Part shown: piece after piece, positions 1-8,385 of the stretch
Layout of the letters: the number at the start of each line of letters is the position of its first letter
How positions within the stretch are numbered: position 1 is the stretch's first letter
Assembly (NCBI GenBank): GCA_024998595.1
Contig: JACOEK010000001.1
Coordinates: 124,001-188,000 of the forward strand
From: Nitrospira sp.
Lineage (GTDB): Bacteria > Nitrospirota > Nitrospiria > Nitrospirales > Nitrospiraceae
DNA: 64,000 bases
Reading direction: 5' to 3'
The notes under the pieces: generated by a model
The model's input: only the letters and a program-made list of their open reading frames with translations
Told to the model about the DNA's origin: nothing
Database searches by the model: none
Translations under genes and position numbers: made by a program

Positions 1-137
1 AGCAGATAATGGAGTTCAGTTGGATCTCGCGTTTCCAGGGCTTGCGCCATTCTCGTCTTCAAAAAGTCCGCAAACTTGTCGCTCTTTTCGAGTGCGGTGA
101 GAAGCGTGAGTCCGCCTCCCATGGAATAATCAGCCAT
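1..137 (-). CDS. Hypothetical protein, N-terminal part (runs off the left edge)
   Basis: An open minus-strand frame starts with ATG at 137 and is still open at base 1, giving at least 45 residues. A strong Shine-Dalgarno (GGAGGG) lies two bases before the start. The visible part begins MADYSMGGGLTLLTALEK and continues as a charged, probably helical, soluble segment. I do not recognise the family. It lies 85 bases downstream of the P1 peptidase gene on the same strand and could be cotranscribed with it. Confidence 0.6.
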   Translation of the reverse strand, partial: MADYSMGGGLTLLTALEKSDKFADFLKTRMAQALETRDPTELHYL

Positions 138-222
138 AGCCCTCCGGATCCGATACAGACGAGCCAGGAGAATAGCCGCGGGCCCCTGTAAAAGCAAGGT
201 GCCGAAGGCGTCGCTCGCCTGT

Positions 223-1488
223 TCACCGGCTGATGGTCACGTCTGAGGAGAGCAGTGCACGGAGGCGTGGGATCGAAATGGCCTCGGCCCGAAATCCGTC
301 ACGGCCCGTCACGGTCGTTGCGCCGGTCAGCGCGTTGAGGATCGCTTCTTCCGTGGCTTCAACCGTCGCGGTAATCACGGCATTCAGATGGGTGTCGGCA
401 AGATGCGTCATGGAAAAGGTCGGCTCAGCCGGGTAATGAGGAATCATATTGCCGGTGGAAAAGGCCAGCATGAAATCGCCGCTTCCATGGCGTGCGGTCG
501 AGCCGGTCCTGGCGAGTCCCAATGCCGCGCGCTTTCCGAGTCGAGTCAGTTGGCGGCTATCGAGCGGGGCATCGGTGGCCACGATGACAATGATCGACCC
601 CTCGGCATTGCCGCTGGATCCTTCACGCGAGACATGCAGGCGTTCCGGATTCGGATCCGGCACCACGCTGGACTGCGCCGGCGCGGCGTCATACCGCTGA
701 CCGACCGATACGCCGCCCATGACGAGTTCAGGGCGACGGCCGTGGTTGGCGTTGACCAGGACCCCGACCGTAAACCCTCCGTCGGCTGTCGAAAGCCGCC
801 GGGAAGCTGTGCCGATGCCACCCTTGAATCCATACGAGATCATGCCGGTGCCTGCTCCAACGGTGCCTTCCGAGACCGGCCCGGATGTCGCGTCGTCCAA
901 CGCCTGCATGACATCAGCTTCGGAGACATGCCGGCCCTGGATGTCGTTCAACCGTCCGTCATCACATTCCGCCACGACCGGTGTGAGGGTATCATCGGTG
1001 ATGCCGATGCCCGGATAGCGACGGAGCATCCAGCTGATGACGCCGTTCGCGACCCGCGGCACATTGAGCGTATTGGTTAGCGCGATGGGATATTCGAGAA
1101 ACCCCGATTCGGCAACCCAGGCCAGGCCGGTCATTTCACCGGTGCCGTTCAGCACAAAGGCCCCGGCGGGGACTTTCTTGTGCCATACATCATCCCGTGG
1201 CACGACGACGGTCACGCCGGTTCGAACCGGTCCCTCCCCGGGCTTCAGCGCACCGTCCCCTCGCAACAATGTGACTTGTCCGACCGTCACTCCCGGCACG
1301 TCGGTAATGGCATTCAGCGGTCCTGGCTCCAATTGCCCGAGTCTCAGCCCCAGTGCGCGTGCGCGTACCCGCGCCTGCTCTACCGTGTCGTTCGAAGCGT
1401 CCGCGCTCCAGCCTGGAGAGACGCAGGTGGTCATCAGAAGAAGGGCGCAGGCGAGTATCGATGGGGAACCGGTGTATGAAGGGCTCAT
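223..1488 (-). CDS. P1 family peptidase (DmpA/peptidase S58-like), exported
   Basis: A 421-residue serine aminopeptidase/amidase of the DmpA (P1, S58) family. These are N-terminal nucleophile-type enzymes that process themselves and then cleave small peptides or amides. A signal peptide is visible (hydrophobic residues about 10-22, likely cleavage after GWSA near 29), so the enzyme is probably periplasmic. Family blocks include ITDVPGVTVGQ (61-71), FVLNGTGEMTG (111-121), VGAGTGM (210-216) and GIGTASR (224-230), the block that in the family lies around the self-cleavage site and nucleophilic Ser. The length is normal. The gene stands 48 bases after the metallo-hydrolase gene on the same strand. 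The physiological substrate cannot be read from sequence. Confidence 0.9.
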   Translation of the reverse strand: MSPSYTGSPSILACALLLMTTCVSPGWSADASNDTVEQARVRARALGLRLGQLEPGPLNAITDVPGVTVGQVTLLRGDGALKPGEGPVRTGVTVVVPRDDVWHKKVPAGAFVLNGTGEMTGLAWVAESGFLEYPIALTNTLNVPRVANGVISWMLRRYPGIGITDDTLTPVVAECDDGRLNDIQGRHVSEADVMQALDDATSGPVSEGTVGAGTGMISYGFKGGIGTASRRLSTADGGFTVGVLVNANHGRRPELVMGGVSVGQRYDAAPAQSSVVPDPNPERLHVSREGSSGNAEGSIIVIVATDAPLDSRQLTRLGKRAALGLARTGSTARHGSGDFMLAFSTGNMIPHYPAEPTFSMTHLADTHLNAVITATVEATEEAILNALTGATTVTGRDGFRAEAISIPRLRALLSSDVTISR

Positions 1489-1536
1489 GCTGACGGCATC
1501 CTCTCTGCATCACGGGATTTGAATAGCGGGGTGAGG

Positions 1537-2934
1537 CTAGATCTCATAGCTGCTCTCTTTGTGGGGCACGACAATGGATGTCCGGGGGTATTCGCTCTGG
1601 ATGGCTGCTGCGAGTGACAGCGCCTGTTTTTCTTCTCCGTGGACCACGAAAATGTGCTGAGGAGCGGGAGAGATCGCTCTCACGTAGGCGAGCAGGTCGT
1701 TCCGGTCCGCATGGGCCGACAACCCGTTAAACACCACCACTTGGGCGCGGCGCGTGGTGGGGATACCGAACAGCGGCACCACGTCCCACCCTTCAACCAG
1801 CCTGCGTCCCAACGTATGTTCGGCCTGAAACCCCACGATCGCGATGATATTGGCTTCGTCCTGAATGGCATGTTTGAGGTGATGGACCACGCGTCCTCCT
1901 TCGCACATGCCGGAGGAGGCGATGATCACGCAGGGGCCCTTCATGTTATTCAAACGCTTGCTTTCATTCGGCGATGAGACATAGCGGATATACCGCGCGG
2001 CAAAGGGATCTCCTTCCGAGGTGAAGGTGCGATAGGTTTCTTCGTCGTAACATTCAGGATGCTTACGAAAGACTTCCGTGACCTTCGAGGCCAAAGGTGA
2101 ATCGATGTAAATGGGAAGCGGGTCGATCCGTCCCTCGGTCACCAATTGCTTGATGCGCATGACGAGGTCTTGCGTCCGACCGAGCGCGAACGCCGGCACG
2201 ATAATCTTGCTGTGATGCGCTTTGGCGTGGGCGACGAGCTGTTGTGCTTTCTTGGTCAGCGCCTCGCCGGCTTCCTCATGCAAGCGATCGCCGTAGGTCG
2301 ATTCGATGATCAACACATCGCAACTCGGCGGCGGCGTGGGGTCGCGGAGAATGGGCATGTGCGACCGTCCGAGATCACCGGAGAACAGGACGGTGGTGCT
2401 GTTGCCGCGGGCGGAGTATTTGAGACGAATGGCGGCGGACCCCAGAATGTGACCCACATCGTGGAAGGAGGCCGTCACGCGGGGAGTTACTTTGATCGTG
2501 TCCCCATAGCGGGCACCGACGAAGCGGCGGATGATGGCTCGCGCATCACGAGCCCCATAAAACGGTTGCAAGCACTTCCGTCCGCGACGGTTCTCCATCC
2601 GGTTCAGGTAGGCGCAATCGTTTTCCTGCAAGCGGGCGCAGTCCTCCAGCATCACGGCGGTGAGGTCCGCAGTGGCACGGGTCATGTGCACGTCTCCGCG
2701 AAACTGGTGTTGGCCAAGGACGGGAAGCGCACCGGAATGGTCGATATGCGCATGCGACAGGAGCACGGCCTGGATCGCGCGCGGGTCAAATCCCAAAAAG
2801 CGGTTCTGCCGATCGGCCTCTTGCCGCTGCCCCTGAAAAAGTCCGCAGTCCAAGAGGATGTTGCTGCCGGGCATTTCCAGCAGATGACGGCTGCCGGTGA
2901 CCGATCGCGCGGCACCATGAAAGGAAAGTTTCAT
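1537..2934 (-). CDS. Beta-CASP metallo-beta-lactamase fold hydrolase (RNase-like)
   Basis: A 465-residue metallo-beta-lactamase fold protein with a beta-CASP insert, the architecture of CPSF73/RNase J-type nucleases. The metal-binding motif HAHIDH is at residues 61-66. Later conserved blocks include FSGDLGR, ESTYGDR and the C-terminal GLSAHADR. It probably cleaves RNA in the cytoplasm, but the substrate is unknown. I chose the ATG at 2934 because its ATG overlaps the TGA of the upstream LOG gene (shared ATGA), so translation is likely coupled. A longer in-frame start at 2976 would lie inside that gene and adds 14 residues that do not look like the family. Confidence 0.9.
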   Translation of the reverse strand: MKLSFHGAARSVTGSRHLLEMPGSNILLDCGLFQGQRQEADRQNRFLGFDPRAIQAVLLSHAHIDHSGALPVLGQHQFRGDVHMTRATADLTAVMLEDCARLQENDCAYLNRMENRRGRKCLQPFYGARDARAIIRRFVGARYGDTIKVTPRVTASFHDVGHILGSAAIRLKYSARGNSTTVLFSGDLGRSHMPILRDPTPPPSCDVLIIESTYGDRLHEEAGEALTKKAQQLVAHAKAHHSKIIVPAFALGRTQDLVMRIKQLVTEGRIDPLPIYIDSPLASKVTEVFRKHPECYDEETYRTFTSEGDPFAARYIRYVSSPNESKRLNNMKGPCVIIASSGMCEGGRVVHHLKHAIQDEANIIAIVGFQAEHTLGRRLVEGWDVVPLFGIPTTRRAQVVVFNGLSAHADRNDLLAYVRAISPAPQHIFVVHGEEKQALSLAAAIQSEYPRTSIVVPHKESSYEI

Positions 2935-3788
2935 CGGCTGGCAGGGCCTCCATGGTTCAGACTGATCAGCTCCCATGCCTGTTGAGCCGTTTCCGCAAAA
3001 TGGAAGAGCGAGAGATCATTGGGGCCGATGAGGCCTTCTTCCAACAGCATGGACCAATTGATGAGCCGATCCCAATAGGCCTGCCCGATGAGGACAATCG
3101 TGATGTTGCGAGTCTTGCCTGTTTGGAGAAGGGTGAGAGTTTCAAACAATTCGTCGAGCGTGCCGAATCCACCGGGAAAGACCACCAGCGCCCGCGCGCG
3201 AAGGAGAAAATGCATTTTGCGTAACGCGAAATAGCGAAATTGAAAGCAGAGGTCCGGGGTGATGTAGGGGTTCGGGTGTTGCTCGTGCGGCAGCGTGATG
3301 TTGAGCCCTATCGATTTGGCGCCTGCATCGGCCGCCCCTCGATTGGCGGCTTCCATGATGCCGGGTCCTCCGCCGGTAACAATGACGTAATCGCACTGCC
3401 CATCGATTTGACAGGTTGCAGATACCAGTCGGCCGAATTCGCGCGCGATGTCATAGTAATGAGCCATGGCCAGCCGGCGCTCAGCCAGCGTCACCTGCTG
3501 CTGTCGCAGGGCATCCTGTGGGGCGGTTTTCAATTCCGCCTTGGCGGCTTCCAGCGCTTGACGGGCCAGGGAGGGTTCGACCAACCGCGAGCTGCCGAAG
3601 ACGACAATCGTCGAACGGATGCCCTGCTCTGTTTGGATCAATTCCGGCTTCAGTAATTCCAGCCCGAGACGGAGCGGGCGCAGTTCATCGCGCTGGAGAA
3701 ACTCGATGTCGCGGTCGGCCGGGATATAGGAGGAAGACGTGGGGTGTGCCTGTCGGCTCGCTGAATCGTCGGAGGAACCTGCGCCCAT
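2931..3788 (-). CDS. LOG family protein (TIGR00730-like, nucleoside 5'-monophosphate phosphoribohydrolase family)
   Basis: A protein of the LOG/lysine-decarboxylase-like Rossmann family. Numbered from an upstream TTG at 3824, the blocks are GGGPGIMEAANRGA (151-164), RKMHF (202-206) and PGGFGTLDELFE (217-228), the signature that binds and cleaves nucleotide monophosphates at the ribosyl bond. The name lysine decarboxylase seen in databases is misleading for this family. The start chosen is the ATG at 3788, because a good sigma70 -10 box (TATAAT) covers 3801-3796 and would put the transcript 5' end at or next to this ATG. Other starts at 3797 and 3824 (TTG) lie inside the promoter. It overlaps the beta-CASP gene by 4 bases. 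Confidence 0.88.
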   Translation of the reverse strand: MGAGSSDDSASRQAHPTSSSYIPADRDIEFLQRDELRPLRLGLELLKPELIQTEQGIRSTIVVFGSSRLVEPSLARQALEAAKAELKTAPQDALRQQQVTLAERRLAMAHYYDIAREFGRLVSATCQIDGQCDYVIVTGGGPGIMEAANRGAADAGAKSIGLNITLPHEQHPNPYITPDLCFQFRYFALRKMHFLLRARALVVFPGGFGTLDELFETLTLLQTGKTRNITIVLIGQAYWDRLINWSMLLEEGLIGPNDLSLFHFAETAQQAWELISLNHGGPASR

Positions 3789-3795
3789 GAGCGGC

Positions 3796-3824
3796 ATTAT
3801 AACGGGATGCGTGCAAGGCGGCAA
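3796..3824 (-). promoter_or_regulatory. Sigma70-type promoter for the LOG gene, probably leaderless
   Basis: On the minus strand, TTGCCG (3824-3819), a 17-base spacer and a perfect TATAAT (3801-3796). The expected +1 falls about 7 bases downstream, on or beside the A of the ATG at 3788. No Shine-Dalgarno precedes that ATG, which fits a leaderless mRNA. Confidence 0.6.
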
Positions 3825-3854
3825 TTCGCGAACGGCGATGGTCGCGAGGCGGGG

Positions 3855-4277
3855 TTAAAACGGATACGGAGTAAATAGTGGCTCCGGACGATGGCGCACA
3901 AAGGCCTGGTGTGTCACGACCCAGTTGGTGTCGCACAGGAGCTCGAAGGCGTCCGTACCCATGCCGGAACGTGAGAAAACGAGGTCCGGGTCCACCGGAG
4001 ACCAGGGCTTGACCAGCCATCCGAAATTCACGCGAGAATATTTGGCGTTAAGAAAACGATACGTCACGACGGTGCCGCGCTCGGTATCGGTGATGGAATC
4101 CGGCGCGCCCAGTTTGTCGACAACATCGGTCAGGGTGGTCTTCCCCTCGGTAATGAAGGCCACAGAGTTGGGGGTCAGCGGAGTGTTGATGGTCAGACGC
4201 GCGACGTTGCAGCCGGATAGGGGCATCGCCAGCATCGCCATGAGAAGGAGTGTGAGTGAAACGTACCTGCGTGACAC
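3855..4277 (-). CDS. Lipoprotein with BamE/SmpA-like repeat motif (paralogue 1)
   Basis: A 140-residue predicted lipoprotein. A signal peptide (MSRRYVSLTLLLMAMLAMP) is followed by lipobox LSGC at residue 23. The mature part contains EGKTTLTDVVDKLGAPD, the short helix-turn pattern typical of SmpA/OmlA/BamE-like envelope lipoproteins. The rest is not recognised. It follows a second lipoprotein gene with the same motif after 4 bases, so the two are an operon and probably an old tandem duplication. An envelope location is well supported; the function is unknown. Confidence 0.8.
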   Translation of the reverse strand: MSRRYVSLTLLLMAMLAMPLSGCNVARLTINTPLTPNSVAFITEGKTTLTDVVDKLGAPDSITDTERGTVVTYRFLNAKYSRVNFGWLVKPWSPVDPDLVFSRSGMGTDAFELLCDTNWVVTHQAFVRHRPEPLFTPYPF

Positions 4278-4281
4278 GGCG

Positions 4282-4662
4282 TCAGTCTCCGAAGGGCCAG
4301 AACCGGAACTCCAGATTTTCAGTGCGTTTCGAAGCGATCACCTCTTCTACGATTCCTTCGCGATTGATGATGACAAACAGGTCGTCGCTTTTCACCGACA
4401 CGCGGGAAAAGTTGATCAAGATCAGGAGTAGACTCCCGACCTTGGCATCGTATCGGTAGTATTGAAAGAGATCCCGCCCGTTCAGTTGCAGCAGACGGTC
4501 CGGCGCGCCGAGTTGGGCCAGGACGTCCGCCCTTGTGGTGGTGCCCTTCTTGATCGAGTTGACGGTGTCCGTCTTGATTTCTTCACCCAGGGTGCCTCGG
4601 CTGAATGCGCAGGCGTTCAGCGTCAGCAAGATCACGCCCAGCAACAGGCCCACTCGTCGCAT
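4282..4662 (-). CDS. Lipoprotein with BamE/SmpA-like repeat motif (paralogue 2)
   Basis: A 126-residue predicted lipoprotein starting at ATG 4662, seven bases after a near-perfect GGAGG site. The signal peptide MRRVGLLLGVILLTLNAC gives a lipidated Cys at 18. The mature protein carries KKGTTTRADVLAQLGAPD, matching the motif in the next gene (EGKTTLTDVVDKLGAPD). A longer in-frame reading to 4752 runs into the convergently placed end of the GNAT gene region and has no ribosome site. Its role is unknown, but the family usually acts in outer-membrane or envelope assembly. Confidence 0.8.
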   Translation of the reverse strand: MRRVGLLLGVILLTLNACAFSRGTLGEEIKTDTVNSIKKGTTTRADVLAQLGAPDRLLQLNGRDLFQYYRYDAKVGSLLLILINFSRVSVKSDDLFVIINREGIVEEVIASKRTENLEFRFWPFGD

Positions 4663-4699
4663 ATGGGATCCTCCTTTTACGTACAATCGTCCAGGCCGG

Positions 4700-5218
4700 C
4701 TAACTGTGGTGGCCGGGGGAAGAAGGTTTGGGAAGGACGAAATCGGATTCATAAATCCGGTACGTGGAGGGGGTCAGTCCGACCCGTTCATACACCCCTT
4801 GGGCGATGGTATTGTCGCCCTCCACATACAGCCGGACACCGCAGACGTCAGCGCGCGACTGGGCCAAGTTCATCACGGTTCGATGCATGGCACGGTACAC
4901 GCCTTGATGCCGCCACGCAGGGTCAACGTAGACGCTCTGAATCCACCAGAACTGGGCATTCCGCCAATCGCTCCATTCGTATGTGATGAGTAACTGTCCT
5001 AGGGTCACTGTATCGGCCGGAGCGTCCCGGTGCAAGTCCGCGACATAAAATTGCCCCCGTTCCGGTCGGTCGATCACCGCCTGTGTGCCCAGTCGTAGAC
5101 GTGAGAGGTCGAGTTTTCGGTGTTCGGTCTCCAGGGCCATGGCCGCGCTGAATCTCGTGAGAACGTCCAAGTCCTGCAGCGTAGCCTGGCGGATGCGTAG
5201 ATGATCAGCAGAGATCAT
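4700..5218 (-). CDS. GNAT family N-acetyltransferase
   Basis: A 172-residue GCN5-related acetyltransferase. The core beta4-alpha3 acetyl-CoA site is visible as IQSVYVDPAWRHQGVYRAMHR (split about residues 93-113), followed by RLYVEGDNTIAQGVYERVGL, the usual end of the fold. It would transfer acetyl from acetyl-CoA to an amine of an unknown small molecule or protein. The start overlaps the stop of the DUF502 gene by 4 bases (TGA at 5215-5217, ATG at 5218-5216), so the two are translationally coupled. Confidence 0.87.
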   Translation of the reverse strand: MISADHLRIRQATLQDLDVLTRFSAAMALETEHRKLDLSRLRLGTQAVIDRPERGQFYVADLHRDAPADTVTLGQLLITYEWSDWRNAQFWWIQSVYVDPAWRHQGVYRAMHRTVMNLAQSRADVCGVRLYVEGDNTIAQGVYERVGLTPSTYRIYESDFVLPKPSSPGHHS

Positions 5219-5841
5219 GCCGACTTTCCTGCCGGGGCTGTGAGCCAGCCTTGCAGCGGACGATACAACCCGGCTGAAAATTCCAACTTGAGAGCTTCTT
5301 CCGGCAAGAGATTCAGGGGCTGCAGTTGGCTCTTGGGAATCATGGCCAGATATCCCGTGAAGGGATGAATGGCGGTCGGGACGAACACCATGACCAATTC
5401 GACCGTCGGGGCGATCTGCAGTGCAGGCGGCGGTGACCCCATAACGAAGCCGAGCGCCCAGAGCCCATCCCGAGGAAAGGGGAACGCAACCACCGTGCTT
5501 TTTCCGAAGCGGGCCCGGTAGTTCAGGAGATCGGTCATGCTCTTCAACGTCAGGTAGATGCTGCGGATCAACGGGATGCCTTCGAGGGTCGCCTCGGCCC
5601 AGCGGACGAATCGCTGCCCGATGACTTGCGTGGCGATGGCTCCAACGATAAGGACCATTCCGATGAGCACCACAATCCCCAATCCCGGGGCATAAGGCTG
5701 CATCTGCTGACCGATGAGATTGAGCAAGAACGAATCCAGCGTGTCGAACAGAGCGGCCATGATCAAAAACGTCGTCCAGGCGGGAACGAGCACGAGCAGT
5801 CCCGTGAAAAAGATGCGTCCAAGCCGATGAGAAGAAATCAC
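5215..5841 (-). CDS. DUF502 family membrane protein
   Basis: A 208-residue inner-membrane protein of the DUF502 family. Two hydrophobic segments (about residues 9-30 and 53-80 from the GTG start) are followed by a soluble domain with the conserved GIPLIRSIYLTLKSM, GKSTVVAFPFPRDG and VFVPTAIHPFTGYLAM blocks. I prefer the GTG at 5841 because it gives the family's normal length and start. The frame is open to an ATG at 6156, but that extension overlaps the opposite-strand Trm112-like gene and is not family-like. The function is unknown; the plant COV proteins are distant relatives. Confidence 0.85.
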   Translation of the reverse strand: MISSHRLGRIFFTGLLVLVPAWTTFLIMAALFDTLDSFLLNLIGQQMQPYAPGLGIVVLIGMVLIVGAIATQVIGQRFVRWAEATLEGIPLIRSIYLTLKSMTDLLNYRARFGKSTVVAFPFPRDGLWALGFVMGSPPPALQIAPTVELVMVFVPTAIHPFTGYLAMIPKSQLQPLNLLPEEALKLEFSAGLYRPLQGWLTAPAGKSA

Positions 5842-5997
5842 GCTGGGTCCCGGTAGTTGGTGCACGAGAGGGGGTATCAGTATTCTACGATACCAGATGG
5901 AGAAGAGTTTTGGTATCTTCTTGATCTGCCGATTTATTTGGACTATCTTCCCAGTAACCTTTGAGTCACCCTCGCGGGTGAGATTGTGAGATCTATC

Positions 5998-6282
5998 GTG
6001 AGTGACGCCGTTCAAAAGAAAGTCAATCTCGACAAAGACTTGTTGGCTATTCTGTGCTGTCCTGAAACCAAGCAGGCAGTCGTACTGGCTGACGAGGTGT
6101 TGATTCAAAAGGTGAACGGGGCGATTGAGCGCGGGGTGTTGAAGAACAAGGCACAAAAGCCGGTCACGGAAAAGCTCGATGGCGGGTTAGTGCGAGCGGA
6201 CAATAAGATTCTCTATCCCGTGCGGGAAGACATTCCGGTCATGTTGATCGACGAAGGAATTCCGCTCGACCAGTTAGCGTAG
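5998..6282 (+). CDS. Trm112-like / UPF0434-type small protein
   Basis: A 94-residue protein of the Trm112-like type. It shows LDKDLLAILCCPETKQAV near the N-terminus and ILYPVREDIPVMLIDEG near the C-terminus, the hallmark of this family of small partner proteins. The classical CPxC zinc pair is reduced to CCP, so metal binding is doubtful. It starts at GTG 5998 after a weak GAGA; another GTG at 5986 is possible but has its ribosome site only three bases away. It is divergently placed from the DUF502 gene. Confidence 0.75.
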   Translation: MSDAVQKKVNLDKDLLAILCCPETKQAVVLADEVLIQKVNGAIERGVLKNKAQKPVTEKLDGGLVRADNKILYPVREDIPVMLIDEGIPLDQLA

Positions 6283-6436
6283 TTTTCCTGCCCCGAATCT
6301 TCTCGGTGTTCCCATCAAAACTGGATTAGTCGGATGAATGGCCTTTGAGGGAGCAGCGATGCTCCGCCTGCAGCTTGCGTCCTCACGTGCTAGGGCCCTT
6401 GTCTGCGACCGGAATATGACGGGAGGGGGAGGACGC

Positions 6437-6733
6437 CTATGGGGCCAAGAGGCCGCTGTCTCCTGAGGCGCTCTCCGTTTTTGAGCCGGTGGAGGTTCCG
6501 CATTGAGCGCACAGGTATTCGTAGAGATTCCCCGTGGGTAACACGAGAAGCAGGCGCTGACGGGTCGGGGTGGCTTGGCGACAATTCCCGCAGTAGAGCA
6601 AGGACGCGTTAAACGAATCGTACTGATCCGCCTGGCGTTGGCCTTGCGATGGGGGTGTGGCCCTTGGCCTCGCTGCGCGTGGGGGCCAGCCGGGTGGTGA
6701 AGGTTTGTTCGAACGTGGCTGCATGAGGGACAT
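6437..6733 (-). CDS. Small zinc-ribbon protein
   Basis: A 98-residue protein with two Cys pairs, YCGNCRQ and LCAQCGT, about 30 residues apart. They very likely bind one zinc ion as a ribbon. The N-terminal 40 residues are Pro/Arg/Gln-rich and probably disordered. It overlaps frames of the adjacent membrane-protein region on the same strand but is chosen because the CxxC pairs are preserved in this frame only. The function is unknown; the family resembles small transcription- or RNA-associated ribbons. Confidence 0.6.
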   Translation of the reverse strand: MSLMQPRSNKPSPPGWPPRAARPRATPPSQGQRQADQYDSFNASLLYCGNCRQATPTRQRLLLVLPTGNLYEYLCAQCGTSTGSKTESASGDSGLLAP

Positions 6734-6793
6734 TGTACTGAGGGAGTGGTGCAGGGCGCAACGGGGCGAGAGGTACTGTTCGTCAGGATCGAC

Positions 6794-7027
6794 TCAGCGA
6801 ATATGCTGGTCTTCGGTAGCGTCGGCTTCTTCGTTGTTTCTCCCGCGAAACACCCACCAGAGCGAGCGCAGGACCTGAACCACCACATAGAGAGCGAGGC
6901 CGGACAGTAATCCATACAGCCAGGCTTTGCTCCACGGCCACATGTCCGGTGCGTGCAAGACGACGGCAAGGGCAATATGGCCTCCCAAGCCGAGACAAAT
7001 GGCGAAGATGATCCACTCACGGGCCAT
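6794..7027 (-). CDS. Small two-helix membrane protein
   Basis: A 77-residue protein with two clear hydrophobic segments (about residues 5-25 and 34-56) separated by DMWPWSKAW, and an Arg/Glu-rich C-terminal tail (RGRNNEEADATEDQH). It is probably an inner-membrane protein. There is no recognised family. It lies between two other small minus-strand genes of unknown function. Confidence 0.65.
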   Translation of the reverse strand: MAREWIIFAICLGLGGHIALAVVLHAPDMWPWSKAWLYGLLSGLALYVVVQVLRSLWWVFRGRNNEEADATEDQHIR

Positions 7028-7084
7028 AGTCGCCCTCGGAGGAGGCCATAACGAAGGATAAGCCTGGAGACAATCGACAGGCGG

Positions 7085-7453
7085 TTACACGGAGGTTTTC
7101 GCGGACTCGATCTCAGTTGCCGTAATCAGGCTGGACAAGTAGTCCGCGACGAAGGTCAGGGCCTCCTCGCGTCCGTCTGCCCGTCGGCCTTTTTCCCGAC
7201 GCTGGACGGAGAGCTCATGATCCAAGTCTGATTTCACTTCCGTCAAGACGCGCTGGAGCGTCGTCGGAGTGATGTTGGCATCCATATCTTCAAGTTCCTG
7301 GCAACGATCCAGTACCCAATTGAGGCCTTCGATCCGCCCGGCATAGTGTTCCTGCTCAGCGGTATCGATCCGGGACATGGTCGTCGCAAACGTCTGAGCT
7401 TCGTACACCAGGTTATAGAAACTCGTAACAGCGCGTTGTAACGTGGGATTCAT
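7085..7453 (-). CDS. Conserved-looking hypothetical protein, helical
   Basis: A 122-residue, highly charged, apparently all-helical soluble protein without signal peptide or membrane segment. The middle (GLNWVLDRCQELEDMDANITP) and the C-terminal half look like amphipathic helices. I do not recognise the family. Codon use matches its neighbours, which favours a real gene. Confidence 0.65.
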   Translation of the reverse strand: MNPTLQRAVTSFYNLVYEAQTFATTMSRIDTAEQEHYAGRIEGLNWVLDRCQELEDMDANITPTTLQRVLTEVKSDLDHELSVQRREKGRRADGREEALTFVADYLSSLITATEIESAKTSV

Positions 7454-7536
7454 AGTGCTCCTTGACTCATTAAGAGGTTCTCGTGATTATACCTGAGATT
7501 AGGGGGGCGACAAGGAATTTTTTTGATGAACAGCGA

Positions 7537-7866
7537 CTACGTGAACAGGAGGGAATGAAACTCGTTCATGAACCCGTAGTACAGCGGGGCAAAATCTTTG
7601 AGGCTGTCCGGGCTGTTCTCTTTCAGTCGCTTGAAGAAAAAGACCTGCGCGCGAGGATCTAACTGCTCAAGGAGCCGGCTGAGCTGGGCCATCGTATAAC
7701 TGCCGGCCGGAACACTGAGTACGTAGTGCACGAGCCGTTCGACAAACTGCTGCTCCACGTACTCGCTGACAAGCAGTCCCTCGGGAATCTTGCCCGATGC
7801 GAGATACTCGTCGAATGAAATGGCTTGCGCTGCAAACGGGGCCGACTGCTGCGGGCGGGAGGTCAC
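7537..7866 (-). CDS. Hypothetical protein
   Basis: A 109-residue soluble protein of mixed charge with no signal peptide. The segment FVERLVHYVLSVPAGSYTM and the ending FAPLYYGFMNEFHSLLF look like packed helices. No family is recognised. It is the last coding gene before the tRNA-Gly locus, transcribed away from it. Confidence 0.65.
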   Translation of the reverse strand: MTSRPQQSAPFAAQAISFDEYLASGKIPEGLLVSEYVEQQFVERLVHYVLSVPAGSYTMAQLSRLLEQLDPRAQVFFFKRLKENSPDSLKDFAPLYYGFMNEFHSLLFT

Positions 7867-8090
7867 GCTACGGTTACCTCATTGAGGAGAAGAGCAAAAG
7901 GCGACATGACACTCACTGTACTCAAGCCTCTCCAGTCCGTCAAGTGGACAGAAGAAGCAGGCAGCTCTGAGTCGAAAGGCTAAGGATCCCGTAGCAGAAG
8001 GGCAATCTGCGCGGCGAACAGTTTTCGATTGAGCCGTGATTTCGTATGCGTATTATTGATCGCGGTGCGAAGGAATTTGTGAAGGCTGGC

Positions 8091-8120
8091 TTGACAGTCT
8101 TTACATCTGGTCGGTAGAAT
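8091..8120 (+). promoter_or_regulatory. Promoter of tRNA-Gly
   Basis: TTGACA at 8091-8096, an 18-base spacer and TAGAAT at 8115-8120. Transcription would start near 8127, about 17 bases before the mature tRNA 5' end. Confidence 0.7.
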
Positions 8121-8143
8121 CCCGCTTCTTCTGCCGGTCGGAT

Positions 8144-8218
8144 GCGGGAATAGCTCAGTGGTAGAGCATCGCCTTGCCAAGGCGAGGGTCGCGGGTTCAA
8201 ATCCCGTTTCCCGCTCCA
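8144..8218 (+). tRNA. tRNA-Gly (anticodon GCC)
   Basis: The full cloverleaf is readable. The acceptor GCGGGAA pairs with TTCCCGC. The D-arm is GCTC/GAGC, the anticodon stem TCGCC/GGCGA carries loop TTGCCAA (anticodon GCC), and the T-arm is GCGGG/CCCGT. The discriminator base is T and CCA is encoded at 8216-8218. It marks the left side of the accessory region; tRNA-Gly genes are common integration sites, but no repeat of its 3' end is visible nearby. Confidence 0.97.
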
Positions 8219-8385
8219 ATTTTCAATTTCTTAGACCCACTCTTCTCAGCTCCTTCATCCAGTCATATATTCGAGCAGTGCAAGCAACAGTCGCGTAGTG
8301 AATGTCGCCGTTGGTCAGGTGCAATTGTTCACAGGGCACGCGGGGATCTGGAGTGCACCGTCTGGAGACGGGATGCAGCGCATGG

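Noticed and set aside
2146-2985. 279-codon plus-strand frame opposite the beta-CASP gene
   Set aside because: Composition and length fit a complement shadow of a GC-rich gene; no motifs.
6274-7020. 248-codon minus-strand frame
   Set aside because: It crosses two better-supported small genes in another frame and has Pro/Ser/Arg-rich shadow composition.
7980-8219. Minus-strand frames reading E-R-E-T-G-F-E-P-A-T-L across the tRNA-Gly
   Set aside because: This is the well-known spurious translation of the antisense strand of a tRNA gene; the tRNA structure is complete.
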